The notes below the pieces were generated by a model. The model saw nothing but the letters and a program-made list of their open reading frames with translations, did no database searches and had not been told where the DNA came from. This document shows, one piece after another, positions 1-11,466 of a DNA stretch of 39,462 nt. How positions within the stretch are numbered: position 1 is the first letter of the stretch; the number at the start of each line of letters is the position of its first letter. The translations under genes and the position numbers were made by a program. This stretch comes from Hormiphora californensis (lineage: Eukaryota > Ctenophora > Tentaculata > Cydippida > Pleurobrachiidae): assembly GCA_020137815.1 (NCBI GenBank), contig CM035357.1, forward strand, positions 2,827,966 through 2,867,427. Direction: 5' to 3'.

Positions 1-1882
1 TTGGGGTAGATCACATTGCATCCTCTGACCACGTGCACTAGTTGTGTGAACACAAGACAATACGAATAGACGCGAAGAGAAAATCGTGTGAGTCCGAGTT
101 CAGTAAAACAATTCCAATGTGTAGAGAAGTTAAGATCGTGGGAGCAAATGCAATGATCACCTAACTTAGTAGATTAACTTAGTAGATAATTTCGACGAAT
201 GAATAGTGAGATCAAGTATTGAGACGACACGTTTCGTCTCAATACTTATTATTTATCAATACCTAACTCTGGCCTCTGATAGGTGTGACTACGAACGCTC
301 GGTATACATAATATATATATTTTATACATGCGAGTATACATGACATTTTCAATGCAGTCAATTGATTAGCTAAGAAATGTGTGATTGTAAATTATCTGAT
401 TTATCTAAAATTTAGTGTGTGACAGAAATCAGAATTGACCAAATTTATCACTGCATCGTGACATCAACTGCAGCAGACCCCATCGCGGTGCTTCGTAATT
501 CACATATTAGTGGCCTGCTGCGTATGCCAAATCACCATATTTCTAAGAACCTCTATCATCCATCTTCTCGACAGCTCTAGCCCGACAAATCGTTTTGAAA
601 GTTCTCATACTCTAACAATTACTGACTGGTTAAGTTGGTATACCCGACCCTTCTAATCTAGTTCTCCGAAGGATCAATGATAGTTACCCAGCTAGATCGA
701 AGTACGAATGGTTAAATTACTACCAATGGTATGTAGTACCATGCTTTAGGTGTCTGCTATTATACTTGCGGGATTAAAAAACTATGCTCGAGAGTCCAAG
801 GAAGCTCACACATATATTCAAAGTGTGATATTGCATGTATGATTTAGCACTAAAAGTTGTGAAAAGAAACATGACCTACCCTCCGATAGTGCATTCTGCA
901 TAGAGTGGGTGTATACCACCTGCATCGGACATATTGTAAGCATGGGACACATCAATTTAAACTCATTTATATGTGAGATGGCAATAACACATTGCGATGT
1001 GTGTACTACACAGATTTATAGTTGATTTGATTAGAAATCAAGTATTTCAGCGATCAAGATTATTTGGGAGACGTTTGGGCCTTCCAGCATGCTCCTGCAG
1101 GCAGTATTGAGCTAGGAATACACATCTAGAAAGCCCAATTTGGTGAATGTTGTTCAAATTGCGTACATCTCTAGCTCCCAAATCACAAATCACAGTGTCA
1201 GACGACTAATAATAGATTGCCAATCGTAAAAATCGGGATCAGTAATTGGCTTTGCAACAGCTTTCATAAAATTTCAACTCACCAGATAATTTATTACGGC
1301 GTACTTACAGACTAAATAAGAAATGTAGTCATGGTTTAACAACGTATTCCCCGTAGTACAATAAATACTTCTTAATTATATATATTCAATTATGCACCAC
1401 TAATATATATAATTTATGCGGCCGGAAAGGCCGGATAGTCTTTATAATATATTATGCTTACGTCAAATCTTAACGGGTAACAAAGTATCGCGGTATACAG
1501 CGAATTATTTTATGGAGCAGGCTCTGCAAAACTATCCCGATCAAGGCTTTATAGTGGCTCCATAATTAGGGTCAACCATAATTGACGTATACCTTAGAAT
1601 TGACGGTGTTCACGTACTACGTAGTGTCTGACGGTGGTCTGGAAGAAGAAGTTCTACGGTTGCTTTGATTATAAATAGTAATTACTTCAATTGCAATAGT
1701 AACCAGGTCGGAGGATCTATAAAATTACTGTTGAACTGGAAATCGCCTCCTGAATAATCCAGGACTTGCATAGGGTGACTACTTTAAAAATGTTGTCGGC
1801 TTCTAAAAGAGCGGGATAGGCATATATTATCCCGCGTAGTGGTGCACATCTGGTACCCTTTCTTTACGGGATATTTTCCGAA

Positions 1883-1917
<35 letters not shown>

Positions 1918-2850
1918 GAGAGAGAGAGAGAGAGAGTGTGTGAGAGAGAGAGGTATGACTATACTGGTGAATATGATAAACTTTATAGTACCTGATATTT
2001 CAACTCAAAACAAGAGGGGGATAATTAAATTTCAAAAAGAAAACGACAATGATTATCCAAGAGAGATAATATATTATTAACTATCTTTTTCTCATTCAAA
2101 GCTTTTATCATACGCGGTTTTCTCCTCTCAGCTCTCCTTCTATTCTTTTTCACATACAAATTACAATAATTCTCTCCTCTTCTTTTCCACATACAACAAT
2201 TCTCAGATATTATTGATATCAAACTGATACTACTCAACCATTGTGAGACACTGTTCGACAAAGGAAATACAGGAGCGTACACATGCGGCATATCTCATGG
2301 TCTAGCTTTTCAAAAGAAATGGACAAGTATTCCATGAAATTTCCCCCAATCTTCAAGTATTAGGTGTCCCATAAATATTGTCCATCGGTGATTTTTTTTT
2401 CTTCAAGAAACTGATGATTTGAAAGAAAATAAACAGTCCTACAGTATTCCTAGCATCCTTGGCTCTATTACATACTCCATTGGCTTCTTCTCACGCTGTC
2501 ATTGTTTCCTGTCAAAAATGTCTCCAGCGGCCGTTTGTGTGAACTCTGTTTAAGGAGTGATAGCCCTAAAACTAATGGCTCTATTCAAAAGTTAAATGCC
2601 TCTGGAGCTCCGAGAGGATGCCCCCTGAGTCCCCAGCAGGTGAGATGAGCAGCAGGTGAAATGAGCAGCCCATACATATATCCTTATTTTAGCACATGAC
2701 TCGATTTAGCACATGAGAAGGAAAAAAATCACGATCGAAATTTTGAAGATTGTAGTAAGACATACGTGTAAAGATTGTCCCATAATTTCTGAACTATGCT
2801 ACCTTGAGACATCCCCAACCTATAGGAATAGAGCCAAGGATGCTAATATT
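1..2850. other. AT-rich region with no gene seen
   Basis: I found no exon-like open frame with recognisable domains on either strand. The stretch holds a short perfect hairpin near 205-239 (arms read AAGTATTGAGACGA and its complement), a GA microsatellite near 1884-1953, and an inverted pair AGCATCCTTGGCTCTATT near 2449-2466 and 2825-2842 that may bound a small inverted-repeat element. Confidence 0.5.
1884..1953. repeat. (GA)n microsatellite
   Basis: A run of GA dinucleotides is broken twice by short TTTGTG/TGTGTG interruptions. It lies in non-coding DNA. Confidence 0.95.
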
Positions 2851-2859
2851 ATAGGCATA

Positions 2860-3429
2860 TCTATATTATAAAGCAGAGAACCTTGCAAGACAAAATTTGG
2901 GGGAGGGGGTTTTTGGGGCTTGCACGTGCAAAATTGACGTGTTGTTAGGGGTGTTTGGTGGGGGGTTTGGGGCGTGCACGTGCGTGTGTAAAGGTTTTAT
3001 AAATTTGGGGGATAATAGCGCTTTTGAAATAGCTTGAGATTATCTTTCTAATGAGCCTTGGAATTTTGAAATTGGCTGAGAAACGACCGAGTTATGGGGG
3101 AAATGGTGAAAAATGAAGGAAAATGTGGGGTTCTGAACTGCGTTCTATGGGCGTTATAAGGAAGTGAATAGAGGGTGAGATGGAGTGAATAGGGGAAGAT
3201 ATGATTCAATAGGGGCCGAGGGGAGTAAGAGGGCCGAGGGGGATAAGAGGGGTGAGGACTGAGGGGAGTCAACACTCAACAGGGGGAAGGGGGCGTGGAG
3301 TATGATCTCGCGACCGGAGGTGCCGCGAAGCGGCGCCGTAGGGAGCAAAGTAGGCATGAGCCGGGGATCGGGATTGAGAGGAGTCAATAGGGTGTGAGAG
3401 TTTTTTGTTCTTTTGCCTGGGCTCTCTAG
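2860..3429 (+). mobile_element. Helitron-like non-autonomous unit 1
   Basis: The 570-bp unit starts TCTATATTATAAAG and ends GGGCTCTCTAG. It is flanked by A on the left and T on the right, as Helitrons are (A|TC...CTAG|T). A GC-rich hairpin (GCCGC-GAA-GCGGC) lies near 3328, about 100 bp from the 3' end, which is further in than in canonical Helitrons. The body repeats motifs such as GGGGAGTCAATAGGG. No protein is encoded. The copy at 3870-4458 matches it along most of its length. Confidence 0.6.
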
Positions 3430-3869
3430 TCCTTATTATAATTTGCAAATGCGTGGCGTGATGGTGGTGACCTATCATCACGTGCAAATGGTGGGGGGTT
3501 GCCAAGGAGGTGCCCTGGGAGGGGTATTGGAGGCGATACTGCACGTGCATGTTTTTGGTTGTTTGTTGTGTGTTCCTGTGTTATTCCTGTGGTGCTTTGG
3601 GATCTACTGCTGGGACCTCCATGATTGCCAAAGCCTTTCTACCTACGTACGCCATTGATTCTCTACGCAGCTACAATTCTACGGATCTTTATCACCTAAT
3701 TCTACATGTTATTCAGCGGGATTTCCTTTGATCACCAGCGCTCTACCACTACCAACCTTCGTATTATTTAGTCTTTACTCCGACATGGAGAGACGAAGAT
3801 TGAGAGGGGGGAGGCATATAAGAGACGGGTGGGGGGGGGGTTGTTGTAAGACTACAATGGGCTTTCTAG
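3430..3869 (+). mobile_element. Helitron-like unit 2, between units 1 and 3
   Basis: This 440-bp unit begins TCCTTATTATAA immediately after the CTAG of unit 1 and ends GGGCTTTCTAG immediately before the TC of unit 3. Its ends resemble the neighbours. Its body differs and includes a GCACGTGCA motif and a G-run. It is probably a diverged member of the same family. Confidence 0.5.
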
Positions 3870-4458
3870 TCTATATTATAAAGCAGAGAACCTTGCAAGA
3901 CAATTGGTTTTTGGGGGGTTTTTAGGGTTTGCACGTGGAAAATTGGCGTGTTGTTAGGGGTGTTTGGTGGGGCTTGGGGAGTGCACGTGCGAATGTAAAG
4001 GTTTTCTAATCTTGAGGGATAAAAGCTGATTTGAAAGAGCTTGAGATTATCTTTCTAATGAGCCTTGGTTTTTTGAAATTGGTTGCGAAATGACTGAGTA
4101 ATGGGGGAAATGGTGAAAAATTTGTAAGAAATGTGGGGTTCTGAACTGCTTCAGATCACAGATTGAGAGAGGGGTGAGGGGAGTATTCATTATGGCGTTA
4201 TAGGGGAGTGAATAGGGGATGAGATGACGTGAATAGGGAACGATATGATTCAATAGGGGCCGAGGGGAGTCAATAGGGATAAGAGGGGTGAGGACTGAGG
4301 GGAGTCAACAGGGGGAAGGGGGTGTGGAGTTTGATCTCGCGACCGGAGGTGCCGCGAAGCGGCGCCGTAGGGAGCAAAGTAGGCATGAGCCAGGGATTAG
4401 GATTGAGAGGAGTCAATAGGGTGTGAGAGTTTTTTGTTCTTTTGCCTGGGCTCTCTAG
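3870..4458 (+). mobile_element. Helitron-like unit 3
   Basis: The 589-bp unit shares the 5' end (TCTATATTATAAAGCAGAG), the internal hairpin and the 3' end (GGGCTCTCTAG) with unit 1, differing by scattered substitutions and small indels. It is followed by T. It joins unit 2 with no intervening base. Confidence 0.6.
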
Positions 4459-4695
4459 TTATATAATAAGAGGGGATAAGTCTTCAGAACTTGCAGTTCT
4501 TAAGAGCTAATTCTATACGTATTAAAACATATATTTCATGAAAAGATAAAGATTAAACTAAGCTGCATGTTCCGAGGAACATGAATTTCAAATGCTGTCT
4601 CCTTGGGCACGTCGCGTCCCTCATGTTCGCGGGCAAGCTGTCTCCCGAATAACGCTGGTTTAATGGTTTGGGTTGCAGCAATCGATCTTAATGAT

Positions 4696-4835
4696 TAATA
4701 AAACTCCACCCATAGTTATTTAGAAGCCTATTTAGAAAGTTCTAAATTCTAAAGAATTCGATTAAGTTAATCGAATTCTTTAGCATTTAGAACTTTCTAA
4801 ATAGGCTTCTAAATAACTATGGGTGGAGTTTATTG
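4696..4835. repeat. Short foldback element
   Basis: Two near-perfect arms of about 65 bp (ACTCCACCCATAGTTATTTA and its complement at the ends) meet at a small loop around TTAAGTTAA. It is a hairpin MITE without coding capacity. A related ACTTCTAAATAGG/CTCCACCC stretch lies at 4949-4973 in the next foldback. Confidence 0.85.
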
Positions 4836-4867
4836 ATTCTTGAACGTTAAGTCACTAGGTCGGTCTA

Positions 4868-5548
4868 CAAAGATCTCAATAAAAAAGGATCTTCTAATTT
4901 GACGGTTCAATAAACCAACTCTAAATAGCTATGGAATGGACTTCTAAATAGGTTTAGAAGCTCCACCCATGCATATCTCCGTCTGTTTTGACAAGTTTGA
5001 TTGCTCAACAAGGCGGAAAAGGCTTATATGGAAAACATTTTATTTGATATTCAGAGTTTTTGTTATTCTCTCTGTGGCTGGACAAATGAATCAGACGGGT
5101 ATTTATTCATTATTCATTATAATTATAATTATTCATTATTCATTATAATGACGCTACCAGTTTCGAGGATCTACCTCTTCATCGGGCTCAAATTAATTTG
5201 TTTAAAGTAGTGTTGAAAAGTTTGAGTTTCAAACTTTTCAACACTACTTTAAACAAATTAATTTGAGCCCGATGAAGAGGTAGATCCTCGAAACTGGTAG
5301 CGTCATTATACCCGTCTGATTCATTTGTCCAGCCACAGAGAGAATAACAAAAACTCTGAATATCAAACGTGAGGCTAATAAACAGTTATCCGATCACCCA
5401 ACTGTCTACATTTTATTTGGTTTCGAAGTTTCTCGTTCTCAATACGTAGATGGAACTTCTAAACCTATTTTGAAGTCAATTCTAAAACTATTTAGTGTTG
5501 GTTTATCGAACCGTCAAATTAGACGATAGATTTTATTGAAATCTTTGT
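4868..5548. repeat. Foldback with a younger foldback inside
   Basis: Outer arms at 4868-4966 and 5450-5548 are diverged (shared core CTAATTTGACGGTTC). The inner palindrome at 5043-5367 is nearly perfect over about 145 bp per arm and is centred near 5226. The left inner arm carries an extra run of about 40 bp of ATTCATT-type repeats that the right arm lacks. No gene is present. Confidence 0.85.
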
Positions 5549-5939
5549 ACCATCTGTCCATCGATCTGGTATGAATAATATTTATTGAATACCATATTAT
5601 CATTCATAGTGGTAGCAATTTCTAACTGCTGAGAAATTTAATTAAGAGGTTGCTGAAACCCATTCCATGGTAAACCAGACAGCGCACAAAGTACATAGTT
5701 ATGAAACTCAAATGACAACTTACTCAAAGCATCAGTGTGCTGAACATCTCATATGGTTTCTGGTTGACCTTTTGATATAATATGGTACAACATATATCAG
5801 GCCTCAATCCCTATAATAACCCTCTCTTTCTCCCTCCATCTGTTTCTCTCTCTTTCTAATATTAATATCTCTGTTTTTCAATTTAAATAAACAGTTATGC
5901 AATTTCAGTTATGCAATTTCAGTTATCAATTCAGTATAG

Positions 5940-6880
5940 TAGAGTCGATAAGAACACTCACCTCCTCCGATTTCAGTAAAACTTCTCACATGCTAAAATA
6001 TGATAATGGAGGTACAAATACCGCTTATTTTAGGTCCAAAAAGTTTTTGGTTCGTTAATTATCGCTAATTGAAAAACGCCAAAAATGGGCTAAAATGGCC
6101 CTTAAGGTGGATTTGAAATTTTGGAGTTGGAACTCCAGACTTCGTACAGGTGTCCGCTAGGATGCCAATATGCACCACAGGCGGGCTCAGGCCTAAATTC
6201 GTCCGAATTTTTGCGTAAGACCGGATGGCGTAAATCTTGGTCACGTGACCTCGGCTAACTTCTGAACCGCTCAAGTAAGGGATGTTTATAACCTGCTTAA
6301 TCGATGCAGAATATGATGAAAATGACACGTTTTGACATCATTTTTCATCCCAGACGCACAGGAAAGACACAAATCGCCTTACAAAATTGACGCCATCTAG
6401 TCTCCCGCTCTTTTTTTGCAAAACTCTAACTTCTGAACCGTTGAAGTAAGGGAGGTTCATAGCCTGCTTAATCGATGCAGAAAGAAAAATAAATGAGAGG
6501 AAATGGCCTTATTTTTCATCTCCGGCGTGCAGGAAAGGCACAAATAGCAAAAAACTGATTTTTTGCCCAAATCACGTGACCAAAATTCACGCCATCCGGC
6601 CTTACGCAAAAATTCGGACGAATTTAGGCCTGAGCCCGCCTGTGGTGCATATTGGCATCCTAGCGGACACCTGTACGAAGTCTGGAGTTCCAACTCCAAA
6701 ATTTCAAATCCACCTTAAGGGCCATTTTAGCCCATTTTTGGCGTTTTTCAATTAGCGATAATTAACGAACCAAAAGTTTTTCGGACCTAAAATAAGCGGT
6801 ATTTGTACCTCCATTATCATATGTTAGCATGTGAGAAGTTTCACTGAAATCGGAGGAGGTGAGTGTTCTTATCGACTCTA
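5940..6880. repeat. Long foldback element, about 0.94 kb
   Basis: Arms of about 310 bp (5940-6252 and 6572-6880) are inverted near-copies. They start TAGAGTCGATAAGAACACTC and end at a shared TCACGTGACC. The spacer holds two diverged direct repeats (from about 6253 and about 6427) with the common motif CTGCTTAATCGATGCAGAA. Open frames across the arms are palindrome by-products, not genes. Confidence 0.85.
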
Positions 6881-6971
6881 CTAGTAAAACAATTGAGCCA
6901 AACTGAACTCTCACTTTTGTCACCATGGTAACCAAAATTATTGTAATATTTCTATAAAAGTCTCAGTATAT

Positions 6972-9894
6972 TCACCCCTTTGCTCGACCCTCGTACTCCA
7001 TCAAAGTAAAGAATGCTGGTTCTTCCGTTATCACGACAACAGGCCTGTGTCGATGGTCCACTACCTGCAGTTGATATGAGATGAGATGAGGCCTTCATGA
7101 AGGAGTTTGGCTTGAACGTAACGATGATGTCATAGAGTTACTATGGTAACGATAATGTTACCATCGTAGGATTGTTACCTTTTCCCCTGCAATTTCATCA
7201 TATCCGATATGATTATAGGTAAACCGGTTCGCCACATTGTAGATGAAGAACATGCAACCACAGAACCCGTAGATACACAATCCTGCCAACACGGCAGCTA
7301 CAGCCCACCTCTTGGCTCTCTTCGCGTGGACCCTGTTATAGAACACGTCATGATGTTAGTTGGCTGCTTAATAACTTGTTGTTAGAATGTCTGATCGTAT
7401 AATTTATAAAAGAAGGGATATATCAAGTTGAATTTTGATTATGAATTTATGATCCAGAACTGACCATCCATTTGAAATTATACACATTCAGTGTAACAAA
7501 CGCCCCGACCTTCTCCGATTTTCTCCAGACTTAAATACCATACCTTGCTCCGTAGTACTGTTTCTTGATTTTGCATTCCTTAGCTCTGACGCTAGATCCC
7601 AGGGCTACGAAACCCAGGCAGAAACAGCACAGCAACATGGACATGAACGCCATGAATGTGTTCGTTCTTATCTTATCCTGGAAAATGGAGGACAATTTAA
7701 TTTGGAAAATTGGAGGACTATTGGATATTTAATTTAGAATTAGAACAGCTTTCTGCACTGATATACCGAGTATTTTACAGACAACTTTAATATGAGAATT
7801 GGGACTGGACTACCAGCTTGGCTACGATCGATTACAACTATCAGTATTATATATGGCGAAGAGGAAACACCTCGAGCAATAATTAAATTGTCATTATTAC
7901 TAAACATATTACTCTTACAAACAAACAAAGAAACAAACAAAGAAACAAACAAACAAATAAACAAACAAACAAACAAATAAAGAAACAAACAAAGAAACAA
8001 ACAAACAAAGAAACAAACAAAGAAACAAACAAACAAACAAACAAAAAAACAAACACACAAACAAACAAACAAACAAACCACGAACCCTTCTTCCATCGTT
8101 GATAACCCCAACAACCCGATTCATCAGCACAATCTTCTCCTTTGCTGTTGCCAACTTGACCCCGTCCATCTTTTGCTTCTTCACCAAATTTCCCCATTTT
8201 GACCCCCTCCTCGATCCCCCTCCTCCTTTAACGATTCCAAGTTTTCCTGCTGCATCTTTTTCTGGATCTCTGCCAAGTTTTTCTGATTCTTGGCGTGTCA
8301 CACCTGCTTCAATGTCATCATTATGTTGTTTTCTCGCTGGTTTTATGATCGATTTTACTTCATTAGTCGTGGATGCGAGACTCGCAACTTGTTGGATGGT
8401 TGTTAGACTGGCTCGGTGGGCACTTATCTCCGCTCTCTTCTCCTTTATCTCGGCTCTCTTCTCCTTGTGGATCATCTTTAACTGGTTTATCAGCTTTTGT
8501 GTGTCATTTCGGTGTATCTTGGCCCGCATGCCACTTGGAGAACCCCTCGTTGAGCTGGCGTTGCTAGGGGGAGAATTTCGGTTGCTATGGTAACCAGAGT
8601 TCATGTTGTCAGGAAGATCGTTCCTGTTGGTTGGGGCTGGTTGTTGTTGATCTCCACAGGGCAGGACATGACACAAAATGAGAGAGAGAAGGAAATGCAA
8701 TGTGTGATGCTATATCAATACAGAAACAGATCCATGCAGTTCTATAATAGAGAGATGAGAGAGAAAATAGAAATGTAATATCAGCTGAGGATATGAATAG
8801 AAACGTTTCACAAAAGAATTGTGGATTACAGTTATTATTACAGCAACTTTTGCCACAAAACGGGGTCTGTTGTCAACAAACAGGCCTTTGTAGAGAGGTG
8901 AAATGGAAGGGAACCAAGGAGGCCGGACAATTTTGTTGAGAAAGGGGTCGTACCCCTAACAAACCAGATGTAAGATGGTTTATATGCCTAAACTTTATCA
9001 GACTTGAAGCTACGAAGCCTCAAACTTTTGATCATATATAATGACCCTCTGAGCCTCAAAGGGTTGATCCCAATACCAATTCGTATATTGATCTACATTT
9101 GAGGGTCACACAACAAACTAATTTATGCAGCCTGATTGGCTGATAACCAGTCACGTGACCTAAATAACAAGTTCTGATTGGTTGTTTACTTGTGTCGATC
9201 GGTTCCTGAAACTAATATATACCTGTTGGAGTTTATCCACTATTCGGTTCATCAGCATGATCCGCTCTCTCTTGTACATATCCTGAATCTGAGGATTTAG
9301 ATCATTCACCATTTCCAACACCACACTATTGGTGGTGTTATACTGCTGAGATTCATGATCCATAGTTGGCTGTTGAGATCTTTCACATATCACTGTTGGT
9401 TGGCTACTAGTATCACTGCTATTCACTGGCTGCTGGGTGCCGTTACTGCCATTCGCTGGCTGTTGGGTGCCATTACTGACAGCTACAGTAAGAAACTGCT
9501 GGGTGTCACAACTGCCACCTAGAGCTGATGGCTTAGGTAGATCACTGTCAGAACCCGAAAATACCTGATCCTCTGTATCACCTTCCTCGATTGCCATCAG
9601 CTCAGGAATTTCTCCCCTACCCAGTGGTTGTATCTTCTTAACGGGCTCTTCAACACCTAGATGGGAAGGCCCAGCAGCTCCACCCTTGTGGGTAAACGCA
9701 TGTTGTGCTGCTAACACTGACCGTAGCGTTTCAATCTGGGACCCAACAGGGGTGACATTGGTGGATTTCCGAGCCTCAGCGAGAGTCTTCCGATGGCGGC
9801 GTATTGATTCTCGGCCCGCTTTACGACATAGCTCAAGGTTTACAAGGAGTGCTTGTGTGTTTCTTCGGCCCCGGTTGTTATACTGATTCTGCAT
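6972..9894 (-). CDS. CD225/dispanin (IFITM-like) membrane protein
   Basis: Exons read 9894-9223, 7677-7544, 7332-7179 and 7064-6972, in frame throughout (phases 0, 2, 0), about 350 residues. The first exon gives a hydrophilic, Q/S/T-rich cytoplasmic tail ending MLMNRIVDKLQQ. The next two give the CD225 domain: a membrane-dipping helix FMAFMSMLLCCFCLGFVALG with the paired cysteines that are palmitoylated in IFITM proteins, a basic loop with YYGARVHAKRAKRW, then a transmembrane helix WAVAAVLAGLCIYGFCGC. A last exon adds 30 residues to TGA. The family includes IFITM and PRRT proteins, which act at plasma and endosomal membranes. Function here is not known. The ATG at 9894 begins a long open frame. 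A second candidate first exon lies at 8604-8086. A hAT-like MITE lies in intron 1, just past the first donor. Confidence 0.75.
7916..8080. repeat. (CAAA)n/(GAAA)n low-complexity tract
   Basis: About 165 bp of CAAA and AAAG-type tetranucleotides lie in the intron before the CD225 exon. The long Phe/Cys/Leu/Val open frames here on the minus strand are artefacts of the repeat. Confidence 0.95.
8086..8604 (-). CDS. Second candidate first exon of the CD225 gene
   Basis: An open frame from ATG at 8604 (in-frame ATG also at 8700) runs to a possible phase-0 donor AGG|GTTCGT. It encodes a charged helical tail with EKRAEI repeats. It resembles the exon at 9894-9223: DTQKLINQLK matches NTQALLVNLE in the same register, and both end (E/K)(R/K)I(V/M)LMNR(V/I)V. 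I found no good phase-0 acceptor at its start, so it fits an alternative first exon better than a middle exon. It could also be a decaying duplicate. The TTTG-type repeat that follows is read through in the raw open frame and is intronic. Confidence 0.5.
9130..9216 (-). mobile_element. hAT-like MITE, truncated copy
   Basis: This is a reverse copy of the GGAACCGACCGA family (others at 14641, 23779 and 24193). It contains the shared core AACCAATCAGA in complement and ends TCGGTTCCTG. It starts seven bases after the donor of CD225 exon 1, so it makes up the first part of that intron. Confidence 0.75.
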
Positions 9895-10284
9895 AGTGGA
9901 CAGCCCAGAGATAATATATCAAAAACTCTGACAATTGTGGGTTCACACGGTAATGTTATCCTCCGGCAATTGATTATTGAACCTGCGTTACTGATTTTGC
10001 GAAAAGGTGCTGCGATGAGAGACGTATGATATTGATAAGCGTGATTTTCTTGTGAATCGTCGATTTACTGCTATCTCACAAGCCAAGCTGAATACAAATT
10101 ATAGCTGAGTAATTGACAGTATACCCTCCTCGATAGCTGGTTTACTGATTCGATCAGCGAGAGAGAGAAAGAGTGACACGCAGTTAATTGAGTTGAAAGT
10201 AAATCCGCATAAATCACAGTTATTACACACTATGCTAATTTCGAATGTTTGTATATAATCAAATGCTTTAACTAAATCTACGTA

Positions 10285-10408
10285 CAGTCGGACCCCGACT
10301 TACCGGGATCCTCGTGGAAAAGGATTTTGCCTGGTATATCGTGATCAAATACTGTCAATTTCCTAAATCGGGGGAAGTTTATCCTCCCGGTAAATCGGGG
10401 TCCGACTG
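10285..10408. mobile_element. TA-flanked MITE, copy 1
   Basis: The 124-bp element starts CAGTCGGACCCCGA, ends TCGGGGTCCGACTG and is bounded by TA on both sides. The ends and TA duplication fit the Tc1/mariner-pogo group. Copies lie at 14415-14586 and 22842-23012. Confidence 0.85.
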
Positions 10409-11341
10409 TACATTTGGCTCGACATACTTCATGCTCGCCATTCTTCATGCTGTCGGCTGATCAAACTATTTTGGACTCAAAATAGCTAGACAAGAGTGTC
10501 CCGGTTTTCCTTCAAGCGATGGCTCACACCAATTATAGTGGTATCTTGACTACAAAACGCAGTACCATGAGGCAGTGAGATATTTCAATGTCATGGGACA
10601 GGGGTCCCCAAATAGGTGGTTTGTAGCGTACGTAGTGCAGGATTCCTTGCCGTCACATTATATTTCCCTCATAACCTGGGTAACGCGGAGATTAGAAATA
10701 ATACGAGTTTTACATATAACTAAGCACATTTTGCACCAATTTTCATTTTCTTGAACTTTTTCTGTCTGGACGTTTTCAGACGGAGTCAGACGGGATTGAT
10801 ATGGCCCCGTCTGAAACGGTCTCTACCCGTTTAAACGGGGTTGAATTGGACGAAATCCGACGGAACCTCAGAAATCAAACCCGTCTCAAGCCCTTCTTTC
10901 GGTATATAATTGGGGCGCTCTATTCGGGCTCTCCTTTCGAGCCCCCGTAATCCCCCGTGTTAGAATCACCGGGGGAAATCTGTTCCACAGCATTACAAAC
11001 CGGTAGTGAGGTGGCAGATTCGCAGGTTCCACTGTAGCTTCGCCCACATGTGTTGTCATTGGAGAACACGCCATACACAGCATGTGTTATTTTAATGACA
11101 CGAGGTGTACAATCAATCTTCAGGACTTTCCCTGAGTGCTCACACGCTTCCCCACTCTCTAAAATGAGAATTTTAGTTAGAGAAATCAAGTGACAAGGGG
11201 AAGACAATGTGTTCTGTTAAACAAGAAAAAAAGGTTCAGGTTTCCTTGTTTCAACTTTTCCCAAAGTTGACACATGGATTTTATCTATTTATACCATTCC
11301 CACCGTCTATCGAATCCCAACGTCAAATTATTTATGAACCT

Positions 11342-11424
11342 TCAAAACGCTGTCTGGCGTTGCCTGGTTGCCAGACCCCACTTTGATTTGACAGTGCGCT
11401 CAGATAGGGTCGGCGTCGCCAGGC
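11342..11424. repeat. Short GC-rich inverted-repeat element
   Basis: It reads from CTGTCTGGCG to CGCCAGGCAG with GACCCC inside. Relatives with the core GGGGTCT(G/A)GCGCCGC lie at 33088-33150 and 36250-36332. It is probably a small MITE family that favours introns. Confidence 0.55.
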
Positions 11425-11466
11425 AGTCAAAACATGCACGATGAAAATCCCATTTGTACAACATAA

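Noticed and set aside
3048-4253. Small open frames in the Helitron-like units
   Set aside because: They are low-complexity Pro/Ser/His-rich frames in repeated DNA and are not conserved between units.
6065-6699. Two similar 80-90 residue proteins
   Set aside because: They come from the two arms of one foldback, so their likeness is structural. No domain or splice site supports them.
7740-8197. Phe/Cys/Leu/Val-rich membrane-like protein on the minus strand
   Set aside because: It is translation of the CAAA/GAAA tetranucleotide tract. All three frames are open because the repeat lacks stops.
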